64,000 bases of DNA from Brevundimonas sp. G8 (GTDB taxonomy: Bacteria > Pseudomonadota > Alphaproteobacteria > Caulobacterales > Caulobacteraceae): contig NZ_LR732816.1 of assembly GCF_902506205.1 (NCBI RefSeq), positions 2,278,536-2,342,535 on the forward strand, in the 5' to 3' direction. The translations under genes were made by a program, and so were the position numbers. The notes under the pieces are model-generated. The model worked only from the letters and a program-made list of their open reading frames with translations. It made no database searches and had not been told where the DNA came from. Positions 8,762-17,266 of the stretch are shown here, piece by piece. The stretch's first letter is position 1. The number at the start of each line of letters is the position of its first letter.

Positions 8762-9328
8762 TTACAGGCCGGGCAGTTTGAAGCCGCCGCTGCGGCGCGG
8801 CTGGATCGTGATGGCCTGCTGGCCGCCGGTCAGGGCCTGGAGGCGGGCGGCCTCGGTCGTGGCGTCGATAGTCTTCTGGCCTTCGGCGGTCTGACGCGTG
8901 GTGGGGGCTTGGGTCGAGGCGTCGTCCTTGCGCCAGAACATCAGGCGGTTGGCGAAGCTTTCGTCCTTGTGCGCCAGGTCGCCGAACTCGTCGTCGACGA
9001 CATAGCGGGCCAGGGGATCGGCCTGTTCGCCGCCGGCCTGGGCCACCAGAACCTGCTCGCCCGGCGTGCGGGTGACGGCCTGGCGCTGACCCAGAAGGAT
9101 CTGACGCGCGGCGCTTTCCGGGGCCAGTTCCTGCGGGCGCGGCTGGCCGGGTGCGGGCGGACGCAGGCCGTACTCGGGCGGGATGCTGAGCGGGGCGGTG
9201 GAGACGGTGACGAACTCGTCCGGCACGACCTTGGTCAGGCCGATGCCCTGTTTCAGGCTGCCGCAGGCCGAGACGGCCAGGGCGGAGGAGGCGACGAGGG
9301 TCAGGACGGCGACACTGCGGATACGCAT
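8762..9328 (-). CDS. DUF3035 lipoprotein, BamF-like
   Basis: A 188-aa predicted outer-membrane lipoprotein: the N terminus ends in the lipobox VSAC with Cys22. The conserved segment VPDEFVTVSTAPLSIPPEY followed by LRPP is the DUF3035 signature, shared with BamF, the alphaproteobacterial BAM-complex lipoprotein described in Caulobacter and related to part of BamC (from memory of that literature). The rest is low-complexity, rich in Gln, Ala and Thr, ending SGGFKLPGL. It follows lspA, whose product matures lipoproteins. The BAM role is inferred from family, not from direct evidence. Confidence 0.85.
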   Translation of the reverse strand: MRIRSVAVLTLVASSALAVSACGSLKQGIGLTKVVPDEFVTVSTAPLSIPPEYGLRPPAPGQPRPQELAPESAARQILLGQRQAVTRTPGEQVLVAQAGGEQADPLARYVVDDEFGDLAHKDESFANRLMFWRKDDASTQAPTTRQTAEGQKTIDATTEAARLQALTGGQQAITIQPRRSGGFKLPGL

Positions 9329-9431
9329 GGTTTCAGGCTCTGGTCGGCTGATGCACGAAACGCCGCAACGGCGTTGTTGGCATAGTGAAGACGGGGTGAT
9401 TACGACTTTTCAGGGGCTACGCCAACCTCGG

Positions 9432-9479
9432 AGCCTGATCGGCCGAGGCGGCGATCCCGCCGAGGCCGTGAATCAGGCT
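9432..9479 (-). terminator. Strong hairpin between lspA and the BamF-like gene
   Basis: The outer arms AGCCTGAT and ATCAGGCT and the inner arms CGGCCGAGGCGG and CCGCCGAGGCCG form a long interrupted stem. It lies just after the lspA stop and ahead of the BamF-like gene. It lacks a U-tract on either strand, so it may attenuate or protect rather than fully terminate the lspA transcript. Confidence 0.5.
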
Positions 9480-9498
9480 CGAAAAATGGAAAGCCGGT

Positions 9499-9984
9499 TC
9501 AGGCTTTCGCGGGCTTGTCTGACAGCAGGCTGTCCAGAATCAACAGGACCACGCCGATGGTGATGGCGCTGTCGGCGACGTTGAACACCCAAGGGAAGAC
9601 GCCCGTGCCCGAGAAGTCGATGAAGTCGACGACATAGCCGAAGCGGATACGGTCGATCACATTGCCCAGCGCCCCGCCCATGACGAAGCCGATGGCGGTG
9701 ATCAGCAGGCGACGGTTCGACTGCGTAGCCCACCAGGCCAGGCCTGCCGAGACGACGATGGAAAAGATCGCCAGGCCCCAGCGCGCTTCGCCCCCGCCGA
9801 ACAGGCCAAAGCTGACGCCGGTGTTCTCGACCCAGCTGAAGTTCAGGATCGGCGGCAGGACGGGGACGCGCCCGACCTCGTGCAGCATCACGCCGCTGAT
9901 GATCCAGGCCTTGGTCAACTGATCCAGGACGATGATCAGGAGGGCGAACACATAGGCGGTGACGGCGAGGCGCGTGATCTTCAT
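9499..9984 (-). CDS. lspA: Lipoprotein signal peptidase (signal peptidase II)
   Basis: A 161-aa inner-membrane aspartyl protease with four predicted transmembrane segments. It removes the signal peptide from diacylated prolipoproteins. Family boxes are all visible: DQLTK (21-25), NTGVSFG (54-60), GGALGNVIDR (103-112), VVDFIDF with catalytic Asp120, and FNVADSAI with Asp138. Length is normal. The downstream gene encodes a lipoprotein, a pairing consistent with a shared envelope role. An xseA gene lies upstream on the same strand. Confidence 0.97.
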   Translation of the reverse strand: MKITRLAVTAYVFALLIIVLDQLTKAWIISGVMLHEVGRVPVLPPILNFSWVENTGVSFGLFGGGEARWGLAIFSIVVSAGLAWWATQSNRRLLITAIGFVMGGALGNVIDRIRFGYVVDFIDFSGTGVFPWVFNVADSAITIGVVLLILDSLLSDKPAKA

Positions 9985-10036
9985 GGGGCGCGGTTAGCAG
10001 GAAGCGGCGCCGGGGCGAAGCGGAAAACGGCGCGCT

Positions 10037-11632
10037 TCAGAACAGACTGCCCTGACCGGCCGCCGGCGGCTTTGGCTTGACGATCGGACGCGGCGACGCC
10101 GGGCGGGGTTCGCCGCCGTCGATGGTTGCGGGTTGAGACCCGTCGCCGAACACCAGCCGGACGGCCTGACCCGCCTCCAGCGCCCGGGCCGAGGTGATCC
10201 AGCCGCCGTCCGAATCCTCGACGCGGGCGAAGCCGGGCTTGGGCCGGCCGGGATCCAGCGTCGTCAGCGCCCGCGACAGAGCCGCCAGACGGTCGGCGTC
10301 CCGCTCCAGCCGACGCGGCATGACGCCGTCAAGCCGCGCGCCGACGGCCGCAAGCCGAGCCTCGCGCTGATCCAGCCGCCGGTGCAGCGGTTCGGGCGAC
10401 AGGCGGGCGGAGACCTGAAGCAGCCGCCGCTCGCCCCTTGCCACGCCGGCTTGAAGGGCCGCTCCCAGCCTATCGCCCGCGCCGCGCAACCGATCCTGAC
10501 CCCGCTCGATCCGTGTGCGCAGCAGGGCCGGGCTCAGTTTGCCGCCCGTCACCGCCAGATGCCGCTCGTGCAAGGCGACGTTGCGTTGCAGGCCCGATCC
10601 GAGGCGGCTGGCCGCGTGATCCAGCCGCTGCTGCGCCAGGGCCAGCAGATCCTCCGGCCGCGCCGGCAGGCCGCGCGCCACGGCCCGCAGGCGCGTGCGC
10701 CGATCCTCGATCAGCCGACCGCCTGCCTGAACCATGCGCCGGTCCATGTCGGCGACGGCGTAGCGCAGGTCCGCCAGAACCGGCGTCGCCATTTCCGCCG
10801 CGCCGGTCGGCGTCGGCGCCCTGCGATCCGAGACGAAGTCGATCAGGGTCGTGTCCGTCTCGTGCCCCACGGCCGAGATGATGGGGATGCGCGCCGCCGC
10901 CACCGTGCGGGCCAGGCCTTCGTCGTTGAAACACCACAGGTCCTCGACCGACCCGCCGCCCCGCGCGACGATCAGCAGGTCCGGGCGCGGGATCGGCCCG
11001 TCCGGCGTCATTGCGTCGAAGCCGCGAATGGCGTTCGACACCTGGCCGCACGCCGCCTCGCCCTGGACCACCGCCGGCCAGACGATCACGCGGCAGGGCC
11101 AGCGTTCGGCGATCCGGTGCAGCACGTCGCGGATCACGGCGCCGGTCGGGCTGGTAATCACGCCGATGACGGCGGGGAAGGCGGGCAGGGCCTTCTTGCG
11201 GCCCGGCTCGAACAGGCCTTCTTCGCGTAGCCGAAGCTTCAGCCGCTCCAACTGGGCCAGCAGGGCGCCGGCGCCGGCCGCCTCCATGCTCTCGATCACG
11301 ATCTGATAGGACGACCGCGCCGGATAGGAAGTGATCTTGCCGGTGACGATGACCTCCAGCCCGGCCTCGGGCTGCACGCCCAGGCCCCGCGCCGATCCCT
11401 TCCACACCACGCCGTCGATGGCGGACTTGTCGTCCTTCAGCGTCAGATAGATGTGGCCCGAGGCGTGGCGGTTGACCTTGGAGATCTCGCCGCGCAGCCG
11501 CACATGGCCGAACCGGTCCTCCAGCGTGCGCTTCAGCGCAAAGGACAGCTCCGAGATCGACAGGGGCGGATTGTTGTCGCGCGGGGCAGGGGCCTCTGCC
11601 GGTCCCTCGAACACATAGGAGTCGTCGCTCAT
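10037..11632 (-). CDS. xseA: Exodeoxyribonuclease VII large subunit
   Basis: A 531-aa protein forming, with XseB, exonuclease VII, which degrades single-stranded DNA. The N-terminal OB-fold domain is seen in [28 protein letters not shown] and [10 protein letters not shown] (residues about 20-120); the catalytic core contains [22 protein letters not shown] and [19 protein letters not shown]; the long Arg-rich coiled region follows and the C terminus has [13 protein letters not shown]. It is at the long end for the family. No xseB is seen in the window. Confidence 0.96.
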   Translation of the reverse strand: MSDDSYVFEGPAEAPAPRDNNPPLSISELSFALKRTLEDRFGHVRLRGEISKVNRHASGHIYLTLKDDKSAIDGVVWKGSARGLGVQPEAGLEVIVTGKITSYPARSSYQIVIESMEAAGAGALLAQLERLKLRLREEGLFEPGRKKALPAFPAVIGVITSPTGAVIRDVLHRIAERWPCRVIVWPAVVQGEAACGQVSNAIRGFDAMTPDGPIPRPDLLIVARGGGSVEDLWCFNDEGLARTVAAARIPIISAVGHETDTTLIDFVSDRRAPTPTGAAEMATPVLADLRYAVADMDRRMVQAGGRLIEDRRTRLRAVARGLPARPEDLLALAQQRLDHAASRLGSGLQRNVALHERHLAVTGGKLSPALLRTRIERGQDRLRGAGDRLGAALQAGVARGERRLLQVSARLSPEPLHRRLDQREARLAAVGARLDGVMPRRLERDADRLAALSRALTTLDPGRPKPGFARVEDSDGGWITSARALEAGQAVRLVFGDGSQPATIDGGEPRPASPRPIVKPKPPAAGQGSLF

Positions 11633-11696
11633 GGGTTCACCTTAGCCTGCGTCGATCCGCGCGGGAACGCCGTGCGCGCCGCGCCGTTCGACTTTC

Positions 11697-11858
11697 ATGG
11701 CCGCCGACCCGCAAGGAACCGATCCGTCCGACCAGGACCCGCATGAGCGCGATCTCTCGCGCCGTGCCGGAGGCGGCGGCGCCATGAGCCCGTGGTTGAT
11801 CATCGGCTGCATCATTCTGTTGGGTCTGGGCGTCTATGTCCTCTCGGCCCTGCTCTAG
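11697..11858 (+). CDS. Small single-pass membrane protein (53 aa)
   Basis: An ORF too short for most gene callers. Its first 29 residues are hydrophilic and charged (MAADPQGTDPSDQDPHERDL), followed by a 24-residue segment beginning MSPWLIIGCIILLGLG and ending VLSALL, which is a clear transmembrane helix. Codon third positions are strongly G/C as in real genes here. An internal ATG at 11784 has GGAGG about 10 nt upstream and would make only the 24-aa membrane part, so the true start is uncertain. It lies 15 nt before a lipoprotein gene on the same strand. Confidence 0.5.
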   Translation: MAADPQGTDPSDQDPHERDLSRRAGGGGAMSPWLIIGCIILLGLGVYVLSALL

Positions 11859-11873
11859 TTCGTCAGGAAACGT

Positions 11874-12302
11874 ATGAACCGTCTTGTCTCCCTTGCCACC
11901 GTCCTCTGCCTGGGCGCCGTCGCCGCCTGTTCGGATCGCGACGACGATTTCGTTCAGGCCCCCGCGCCGGGCGCGGCCCCGGTCGCCCTGCCGGAACAGC
12001 AGGCCGACACGGCGGCGACGAACGCCGCCCTGGCCTTCAACATGAACCGCGACCAGTTGGAGGACGCGGACCTGTATTCGCACGCCAACGCCGATCTGGG
12101 CGATGTCGAAACCCTGGTGCTGGACGCCTCTGGCGCCCTGACCCATCTTGTGGTCGAGCTTGAGGGGCCGGGCGACATGAAGGTGCTGGTGCCGGTCGCC
12201 GACGTGGCCCCTATCGACCGTAACGGCGACAGGGATCTGGTCACCGATCTGACGCCGGGCCAGCTTCAGGCCCTGCCGGCCTGGACCCCACCCGCACGTT
12301 GA
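11874..12302 (+). CDS. PRC-barrel-like lipoprotein
   Basis: A 142-aa protein with a lipoprotein signal peptide (MNRLVSLATVLCLGAVAAC, lipobox VAAC). The mature part contains a PRC-barrel-like segment: LEDADLYSHANADLGDVETL, then VLDASGALTHLVVEL and VPVADVAPI. In other proteins this fold binds partners or sits in envelope and photosynthetic proteins; the role here is unknown. It follows the 53-aa membrane ORF and precedes purD, separated from the latter by a hairpin. Confidence 0.8.
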   Translation: MNRLVSLATVLCLGAVAACSDRDDDFVQAPAPGAAPVALPEQQADTAATNAALAFNMNRDQLEDADLYSHANADLGDVETLVLDASGALTHLVVELEGPGDMKVLVPVADVAPIDRNGDRDLVTDLTPGQLQALPAWTPPAR

Positions 12303-12328
12303 ATGCAGCGTTAAATCTGACGGGTGCT

Positions 12329-12352
12329 TGACCGGCCGGCGACGGCCGGTCA
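12329..12352 (+). promoter_or_regulatory. 10-bp hairpin with GCGA loop just before purD
   Basis: TGACCGGCCG and CGGCCGGTCA are perfect reverse complements separated by GCGA, a GNRA tetraloop. The hairpin ends 12 nt before the purD ATG, where the ribosome binding site would normally lie. It may end the lipoprotein transcript or influence purD translation; there is no U-tract to favour termination. Confidence 0.5.
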
Positions 12353-12364
12353 TTGCCCGGTCTC

Positions 12365-13639
12365 ATGAACATTCTTCTCGTCGGATCGGGCGGCCGCGAA
12401 CACGCCCTGGCCTGGAAGATCGCCCAGTCGCCGCTCGTCACGCGCCTGGTCGCCGCGCCCGGCAACCCCGGCATCGAGAAGCTGTGCGAGCTTCGCGCCA
12501 TCAAGGTCGATGACGCCGACGGCCTGGCGGCACTGGCGCGTGAGATCAAGGCCGACCTGGTCGTGGTCGGACCCGAGGTGGCGCTGGCCGCTGGTCTGGC
12601 TGACCGTCTGGCCTCGGCGAGCATCCCCTGCTTCGGCCCCACGGCCAAGGCGGCGCAGCTGGAAACCTCCAAGGCCTTCTCCAAGGCCTTCCTCGAACGC
12701 CACGAAATCCCCACCGCCGGTTACGGCGTCTATGACACCGTCAAGGACGCCAAGGCCGCGCTGGACGTGTTCAAGCCGCCCTATGTCATCAAGGCCGACG
12801 GCCTGGCCGCCGGCAAGGGTGTGGCCATCAGCCCCGACCGCCCCGACGCCGAGGCCGAGATCGAGCGCATGCTGGGCGGCCGTTTCGGCGCGGCCGGCGC
12901 CCCCGTCGTGATCGAGGAGTTCATGGACGGCGAGGAGGGGTCGCTGTTCGCCCTGTGCGACGGTCAGCGCGCCCTGCTGTTCGGCGGCGCTCAGGACCAC
13001 AAGCGCGCCTTCGACGGCGATCTGGGGCCGAACACCGGCGGCATGGGCGCCTATTCGCCCGCTCCCGTCTTCACGCCCGACCTGGTGCAGCAGGCCGACG
13101 ACCTGATCGTCCAGCCGACCATCCGCAAGATGGCCGAGGAGGGCGCGCCCTATCGCGGCGTCCTCTATGCCGGTCTGATGGCGACCGACGAAGGCCCCAA
13201 GGTGGTCGAGTTCAACGCCCGTTTCGGCGACCCGGAATGCCAGGTGCTGATGATGCGGATGGCGGGCGACATCGTCCCCTATCTGCTGGGCTGCGCGCGC
13301 GGCGATGTCGCTGGCCTGGCCTCGCCGGCCTTCAAGCCTCAAACGGTGATCTGCGTGGTCATGGCCGCCAAGGGCTATCCCGACAGCCCGCTGGAAGGTT
13401 CGATCATCCGCGGCGCCGATCAGGATTTCGGCCCTCACGTCCAGGTCTTCCACGCCGGGACCAAGCGTCGCGACGACGGGCTTCTGGCCGCCTCGGGCGG
13501 TCGCGTCCTGAACGTCTGCGCCGAGGGCGACGACATCGCCCAGGCCCGCGAGCGCGCCTATGACGCGATCCGCAAGATCGACTGGCCCGGCGGCTTCAAC
13601 CGCTCCGACATCGGCTGGCGCGCGCTGGAGCGGGGCTGA
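12365..13639 (+). CDS. purD: Phosphoribosylamine-glycine ligase
   Basis: A 424-aa ATP-grasp enzyme of de novo purine synthesis that joins glycine to phosphoribosylamine. It starts MNILLVGSGGREHALAWKI (family N-terminal GSGGREHA), contains the ATP-grasp motifs VIKADGLAAGKGV and QDHKRAFDGDLGPNTGGMGAYSPAP, and the metal-binding EFNARFGDPECQ. Length is typical. The ATG at 12365 is chosen over a TTG 12 nt upstream. No convincing Shine-Dalgarno sequence is visible because a stable hairpin occupies the region. Confidence 0.97.
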   Translation: MNILLVGSGGREHALAWKIAQSPLVTRLVAAPGNPGIEKLCELRAIKVDDADGLAALAREIKADLVVVGPEVALAAGLADRLASASIPCFGPTAKAAQLETSKAFSKAFLERHEIPTAGYGVYDTVKDAKAALDVFKPPYVIKADGLAAGKGVAISPDRPDAEAEIERMLGGRFGAAGAPVVIEEFMDGEEGSLFALCDGQRALLFGGAQDHKRAFDGDLGPNTGGMGAYSPAPVFTPDLVQQADDLIVQPTIRKMAEEGAPYRGVLYAGLMATDEGPKVVEFNARFGDPECQVLMMRMAGDIVPYLLGCARGDVAGLASPAFKPQTVICVVMAAKGYPDSPLEGSIIRGADQDFGPHVQVFHAGTKRRDDGLLAASGGRVLNVCAEGDDIAQARERAYDAIRKIDWPGGFNRSDIGWRALERG

Positions 13640-13671
13640 CCGTATCGGCGGGGTGTGGTAGGAGTTAATCC

Positions 13672-13863
13672 ATGGCTGATCCTGCAATCGATCACGACGA
13701 CGAAGACCTGTTCTCGACGCCTGATGACGCGGCGGACGAGGCCGCAACCTTGCGGGGTCTGGCGGACGCAGCGGCAGGACGGGTCGTCGACAACGAAACC
13801 GTCATGCGTTGGGTCGAGTCATGGTCGACGGCCAATCCGCTGCCCCGGCCGAAATGCGGCTAG
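13672..13863 (+). CDS. Antitoxin of ParE-type toxin-antitoxin pair
   Basis: A 63-aa acidic protein with an Asp/Glu-rich N terminus (DHDDEDLFSTPDDAADEA) and the C-terminal GRVVDNETVMRWVESW, a motif commonly seen in antitoxins placed in front of ParE/RelE toxins. GGAG lies upstream of the ATG. Its last codons overlap the toxin start by 10 nt, the usual arrangement for such pairs. The DNA-binding fold of this antitoxin is not evident from sequence. Confidence 0.8.
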   Translation: MADPAIDHDDEDLFSTPDDAADEAATLRGLADAAAGRVVDNETVMRWVESWSTANPLPRPKCG

Positions 13864-14129
13864 TCGTCTGGACGGACCAGGCGCTGAGCGATCTTGAGGA
13901 CATCAGCCTCTATATCGCCGACTTCAACCCCGCCGCCGCAGCGCGTTTTTTCATTCGATTGAAGGCCGCTGCCGAGAGCCTGGCGCATTTTGCAGACAGA
14001 GGGCGGCCCGCCATTCATGGAACGCGCGAGCTGACCCTCGTGAAGCCTTACCTGATCCGCTACGCAATCCTGCCGGATCGGGTGGAGGTCGTCACCATCC
14101 GCCATTCAGCCCGACGGCCTGAGCGTTAA
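13854..14129 (+). CDS. ParE/RelE-superfamily toxin
   Basis: A 91-aa protein with the ParE pattern: MRLVVWTDQALSDLEDISLY with the DLEDI helix, YIADFNPAAAARFFIRL, GRP, the mid-strand GTRELTLVKPYLIRY and the C-terminal VEVVTIRHSARRP. ParE toxins inhibit DNA gyrase; RelE relatives cleave mRNA, and sequence alone favours ParE. The ATG at 13854 overlaps the antitoxin stop and is preferred over a frame extension within the antitoxin. All core elements look intact, so the pair is probably functional. Confidence 0.88.
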   Translation: MRLVVWTDQALSDLEDISLYIADFNPAAAARFFIRLKAAAESLAHFADRGRPAIHGTRELTLVKPYLIRYAILPDRVEVVTIRHSARRPER

Positions 14130-14132
14130 ACT

Positions 14133-14825
14133 TTACGCCGCCGCGAACAGCAGCCGGCCTTCGCCCATGCGTTCGCGCAAGCCTGGCAGGTCGGTGTGGG
14201 CGACCGAGAAGCATCCGTAGCTGCGGCCCAGCTTGCCTTCGCGCGCAAGGAAGTCCGGGTCGGCATAGTCAGCGCCGTGGATGATGATGGCCCGCTCGCG
14301 CGCCTTGTCGTTGGAGTATTCCAGTCCGTCCAGCAGGACGTTCGGCCCCTGCTGTGAACCCCAGTTGGCGCCGGCGGTGGCGTAGGCGCCGACCGAGGAC
14401 ATGTTGGAATCCGGCGTGTTCGAGAATCGCTGGGCAAAGCCGGTGTGGGCCGGATCGGACCCGCGACCGTGGCAGGTGCGCAGGACCTTGACCTCGCCGG
14501 CGACCAGATCGACTTCGTACAGGCGTTCCTCGCCCGAGAATTTCTTGAAATCGACCAGATACATCCGGTCGCGCAGCGGCAGGTGGCGGTGATGGGTGTC
14601 CAGCGCGGTCATGGCGCGCTCCATCAGTTCCTTGCGCACGTGACCGCGGGGATCCAGCGGCGGAGGCGTCAGGGCAGCGGTCTGGATCGTCGGCAATCCG
14701 ACCTGCGGCATCGCGATTGGGGCTCCGGTCTGAGCCGTGGTCAGCGGCGCCGTGGCGCTTGCGCTGGCGCATCCCGCCAGCATGGCCGATCCACCCAGAA
14801 TTAGCCCTCGTCTCGATAGCCGCAT
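14133..14825 (-). CDS. Murein L,D-transpeptidase catalytic-domain lipoprotein (YkuD_2 type)
   Basis: A 230-aa predicted lipoprotein: MRLSRRGLILGGSAMLAGC combines a twin-arginine-like stretch with a LAGC lipobox. The domain downstream (MYLVDFKKFSGEERLYEVDL, IIIHGADYADPDF, LGRSYGCFSV) fits the YkuD_2 family of L,D-transpeptidase-like enzymes, with the likely catalytic Cys in SYGC and the conserved His in HGADY. It probably acts on peptidoglycan in the periplasm. It converges on the toxin gene with only 3 nt between stops. Confidence 0.85.
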   Translation of the reverse strand: MRLSRRGLILGGSAMLAGCASASATAPLTTAQTGAPIAMPQVGLPTIQTAALTPPPLDPRGHVRKELMERAMTALDTHHRHLPLRDRMYLVDFKKFSGEERLYEVDLVAGEVKVLRTCHGRGSDPAHTGFAQRFSNTPDSNMSSVGAYATAGANWGSQQGPNVLLDGLEYSNDKARERAIIIHGADYADPDFLAREGKLGRSYGCFSVAHTDLPGLRERMGEGRLLFAAA

Positions 14826-14939
14826 GCGACGCCCTCGTTGCGGTTGGTCTTGAGGCGTGTTTGTTTCAGTTGGTTACGGGCGAGGCAACCTGAGCCTTGT
14901 GGGGCATTTTTGCGGCCAACGTGTCGCGGGGAGAAAACG

Positions 14940-16265
14940 ATGAAGCGTTTCGGAATCGCATTGGCGGCGCTGATGGCGTCGGCCATGAGCGCTGAGGCCC
15001 AGCAAAGCCCCACAGGCGTTGGGGTTTCGTCCGAACCCACGACAACGTTCGTCGAGGCCGGAAGGTTGCTGGCCGACCCGTCGAACGGCGTTGTGCAGCG
15101 CGATAAAACTCTCGTGATCAGAGGGAACCAGGTCGTCGAAGTGCGCGACGGCTTCGTCGGCGACGCATCTCAGGGCACTATCGTTGACCTGCGACAGGCC
15201 TTCGTACTGCCGGGACTGATCGACAGCCACGTCCATCTGACCAGCCAGCAGAATCCGAATGGGCGGCTGGAACAGGTCACCCTGTCCGATGCGGACAAGG
15301 CCATGGTCGGCGCTCGCTACGCCCGCCGCACCCTGATGGCCGGCTTCACGACCGTGGCCGACCTGGGCGCCTCGAACGAAGCGATTTTCGCTCTCAGAAA
15401 TGCGGTGAAGACCGGCGACGTGCCCGGACCGCGCATCATTGCGGCGGGATCGTCGGTCTCGATCCACGGCGGTCATGGCGACATCAACGGCTATCGCGAA
15501 GACGTCATGCATCTGCTCTCGTCCGAGAGCATCTGTTCGGGGCCAGAGGACTGCATGCGCGCCGTCCGCACCCAGGTTCGCGCGGGCGCCGACATCATCA
15601 AGATCACCGCGACGGGCGGCGTCCTGTCCAACACCGCCGCCGGCCTGAACCAGCAGTTCAGCGATCCCGAACTGACCGCCATCGTCGAGAGCGCCCACCG
15701 CATGGGTCGTCAGGTGACGGCGCATGCCCACGGCGTCGACGGCATCAACGCCTTCCTGCGGGCGGGCGGCGATTCCATCGAGCACGGCACCTATCTGGAC
15801 GACCAGTCGATCCGCCTGTTCAAGTCGAACGGCGCCTGGCTGATCCCGACGCTGCTGGCTGGCGATTTCGTCGCCCGCGTCGCCTCCGGTCCGGACAACT
15901 TCTTCACCCCCGCCCAGACGGCCAAGGCGCTGGAGGCCGGTCCCAAGATGCTAGATATGGCGCGTCGCGCGCATGAGGGCGGAGTGAAGATCGCCTTCGG
16001 CACCGACTCGGGCGTCTCGGCCCACGGCGACAACGCTCAGGAGTTCGCGCTTCTGGTCCGCGCCGGCCTGACGCCACTGGAAGCCATCCAGGCCGCCACG
16101 GTCGGCGCCGCCGAACACCTGAGGATTTCGAACGAGGCCGGCAAGATCGCACCGGGCATGCCCGCCGACATCGTCGCCGTGACGGGCGATCCGCTGTCGG
16201 ACGTGACCGAGCTGGAGCGGATGAAGTTCGTGATGAAGTCCGGCGTGGTCTATCGCGCCGACTGA
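14940..16265 (+). CDS. Secreted metal-dependent amidohydrolase (prolidase/imidazolonepropionase-like)
   Basis: A 441-aa amidohydrolase-superfamily enzyme with a signal peptide ending near AEA (residue 20). Metal ligands are visible: His97 and His99 in DSHVHL, the carboxylated-Lys position Lys221 in IIKITATGG, His262/His264 in TAHAHG, His282 in IEHGTYLD and Asp356 in FGTDSG. This set matches the binuclear enzymes that include the Caulobacter Xaa-Arg/Lys dipeptidases, so a periplasmic dipeptidase is a reasonable guess. GGGGAG precedes the ATG. Its 3' end overlaps the convergent lpxK stop region by 16 nt. Confidence 0.88.
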   Translation: MKRFGIALAALMASAMSAEAQQSPTGVGVSSEPTTTFVEAGRLLADPSNGVVQRDKTLVIRGNQVVEVRDGFVGDASQGTIVDLRQAFVLPGLIDSHVHLTSQQNPNGRLEQVTLSDADKAMVGARYARRTLMAGFTTVADLGASNEAIFALRNAVKTGDVPGPRIIAAGSSVSIHGGHGDINGYREDVMHLLSSESICSGPEDCMRAVRTQVRAGADIIKITATGGVLSNTAAGLNQQFSDPELTAIVESAHRMGRQVTAHAHGVDGINAFLRAGGDSIEHGTYLDDQSIRLFKSNGAWLIPTLLAGDFVARVASGPDNFFTPAQTAKALEAGPKMLDMARRAHEGGVKIAFGTDSGVSAHGDNAQEFALLVRAGLTPLEAIQAATVGAAEHLRISNEAGKIAPGMPADIVAVTGDPLSDVTELERMKFVMKSGVVYRAD

Positions 16266-17266
16266 ATCCTAGAGGTCAGGAATGCGGCGAAAGCCGCCTC
16301 ATCCTCAAACCGGGCGACGACCGGCCAGGCCGTGACATGCGCGCGCTGGCCGGGCGTCAACCGGACCCAATCCTTTTCCGTGGTGACTAGGCCGGCATCA
16401 AAAACGGCAGCGCGTTCGGTTAGGAACTTCATGTCTCCCGCGCTGTAGGCCGCATGGTCGGGGAAGGGGACGAAATCCGCTAGGTCGCAACCCGCCGCCT
16501 TCAACGACCGCTCGACCTTCCACGGCTTGGCGATACCGGCGAACCCGACCTGAGGCCCCGACGGCGGCGAACCCTCGGGCGTCAGGCGCGCGACGAAGAT
16601 GGGCAGGGCGTCGAACACCGCCAGCAGTTCGGGATCGGCGTCCTCGACATCGGTCGGCAGCATGACCACCACGGCGTCGGCGCGCGCCAGCCCCGCCTTC
16701 AACGGCTCGCGCATCGGGCCTGAGGGGAAGACCGATCCGTCCCCGAACGGCCATTCGTCGCCGCGCGTCTCGCCGTCCACGACGATCAGGCTGACGGTTT
16801 TCTTCAGGGCCGGGTTCTGATGGCCGTCGTCCAGCACCAGAGCCTGCGCCCCGCCCGCGACCGCAGACCGGGCGCCCGCCACGCGATCCCGCGCGATCCA
16901 GACCGGCGACGCCTGCGCCAGCATCAGCGGCTCGTCCCCGACATCCTCGGCCGTATGGATTTGAGAATCGACCCGCACGGGACCTTCCAGCCGCCCGCCA
17001 TAGCCGCGCGACAGGCCTTGCGCCTCAACCCCCGCTGCGCGCAGCAGCCGCAGGGTCTCGCGCGCCACCGGCGTCTTGCCCGATCCACCCACCGTCAGAT
17101 TGCCGACCGAGATCACCGCACAGCCGGGATCGACCGGAACCGTCCGCGTGATCCGGCGCGCCGTCACGGCGGCCCAGATCCAGCCCAGCGGTTTCAACGC
17201 CGTGCGCGTCATCCGGGCGTGATTGCTGTCGCGGATGTACCACCAGCGCGGGGTGTTCAGCTTCAT
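16250..17266 (-). CDS. lpxK: Tetraacyldisaccharide 4'-kinase (lipid A biosynthesis)
   Basis: A 338-aa inner-membrane-associated kinase that adds the 4'-phosphate of lipid A. The Walker A motif is GNLTVGGSGKTP at residues 55-66, then LSRGYGG and GDEPLMLA, which are typical LpxK signatures. The ATG at 17266 (MKLNTPRWWYIRD) overlaps the waaA stop as ATGA, so the two are translationally coupled. It is the last gene of the msbA-DUF374-waaA-lpxK unit and its 3' end overlaps that of the convergent amidohydrolase gene. Confidence 0.96.
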   Translation of the reverse strand: MKLNTPRWWYIRDSNHARMTRTALKPLGWIWAAVTARRITRTVPVDPGCAVISVGNLTVGGSGKTPVARETLRLLRAAGVEAQGLSRGYGGRLEGPVRVDSQIHTAEDVGDEPLMLAQASPVWIARDRVAGARSAVAGGAQALVLDDGHQNPALKKTVSLIVVDGETRGDEWPFGDGSVFPSGPMREPLKAGLARADAVVVMLPTDVEDADPELLAVFDALPIFVARLTPEGSPPSGPQVGFAGIAKPWKVERSLKAAGCDLADFVPFPDHAAYSAGDMKFLTERAAVFDAGLVTTEKDWVRLTPGQRAHVTAWPVVARFEDEAAFAAFLTSRIQSAR

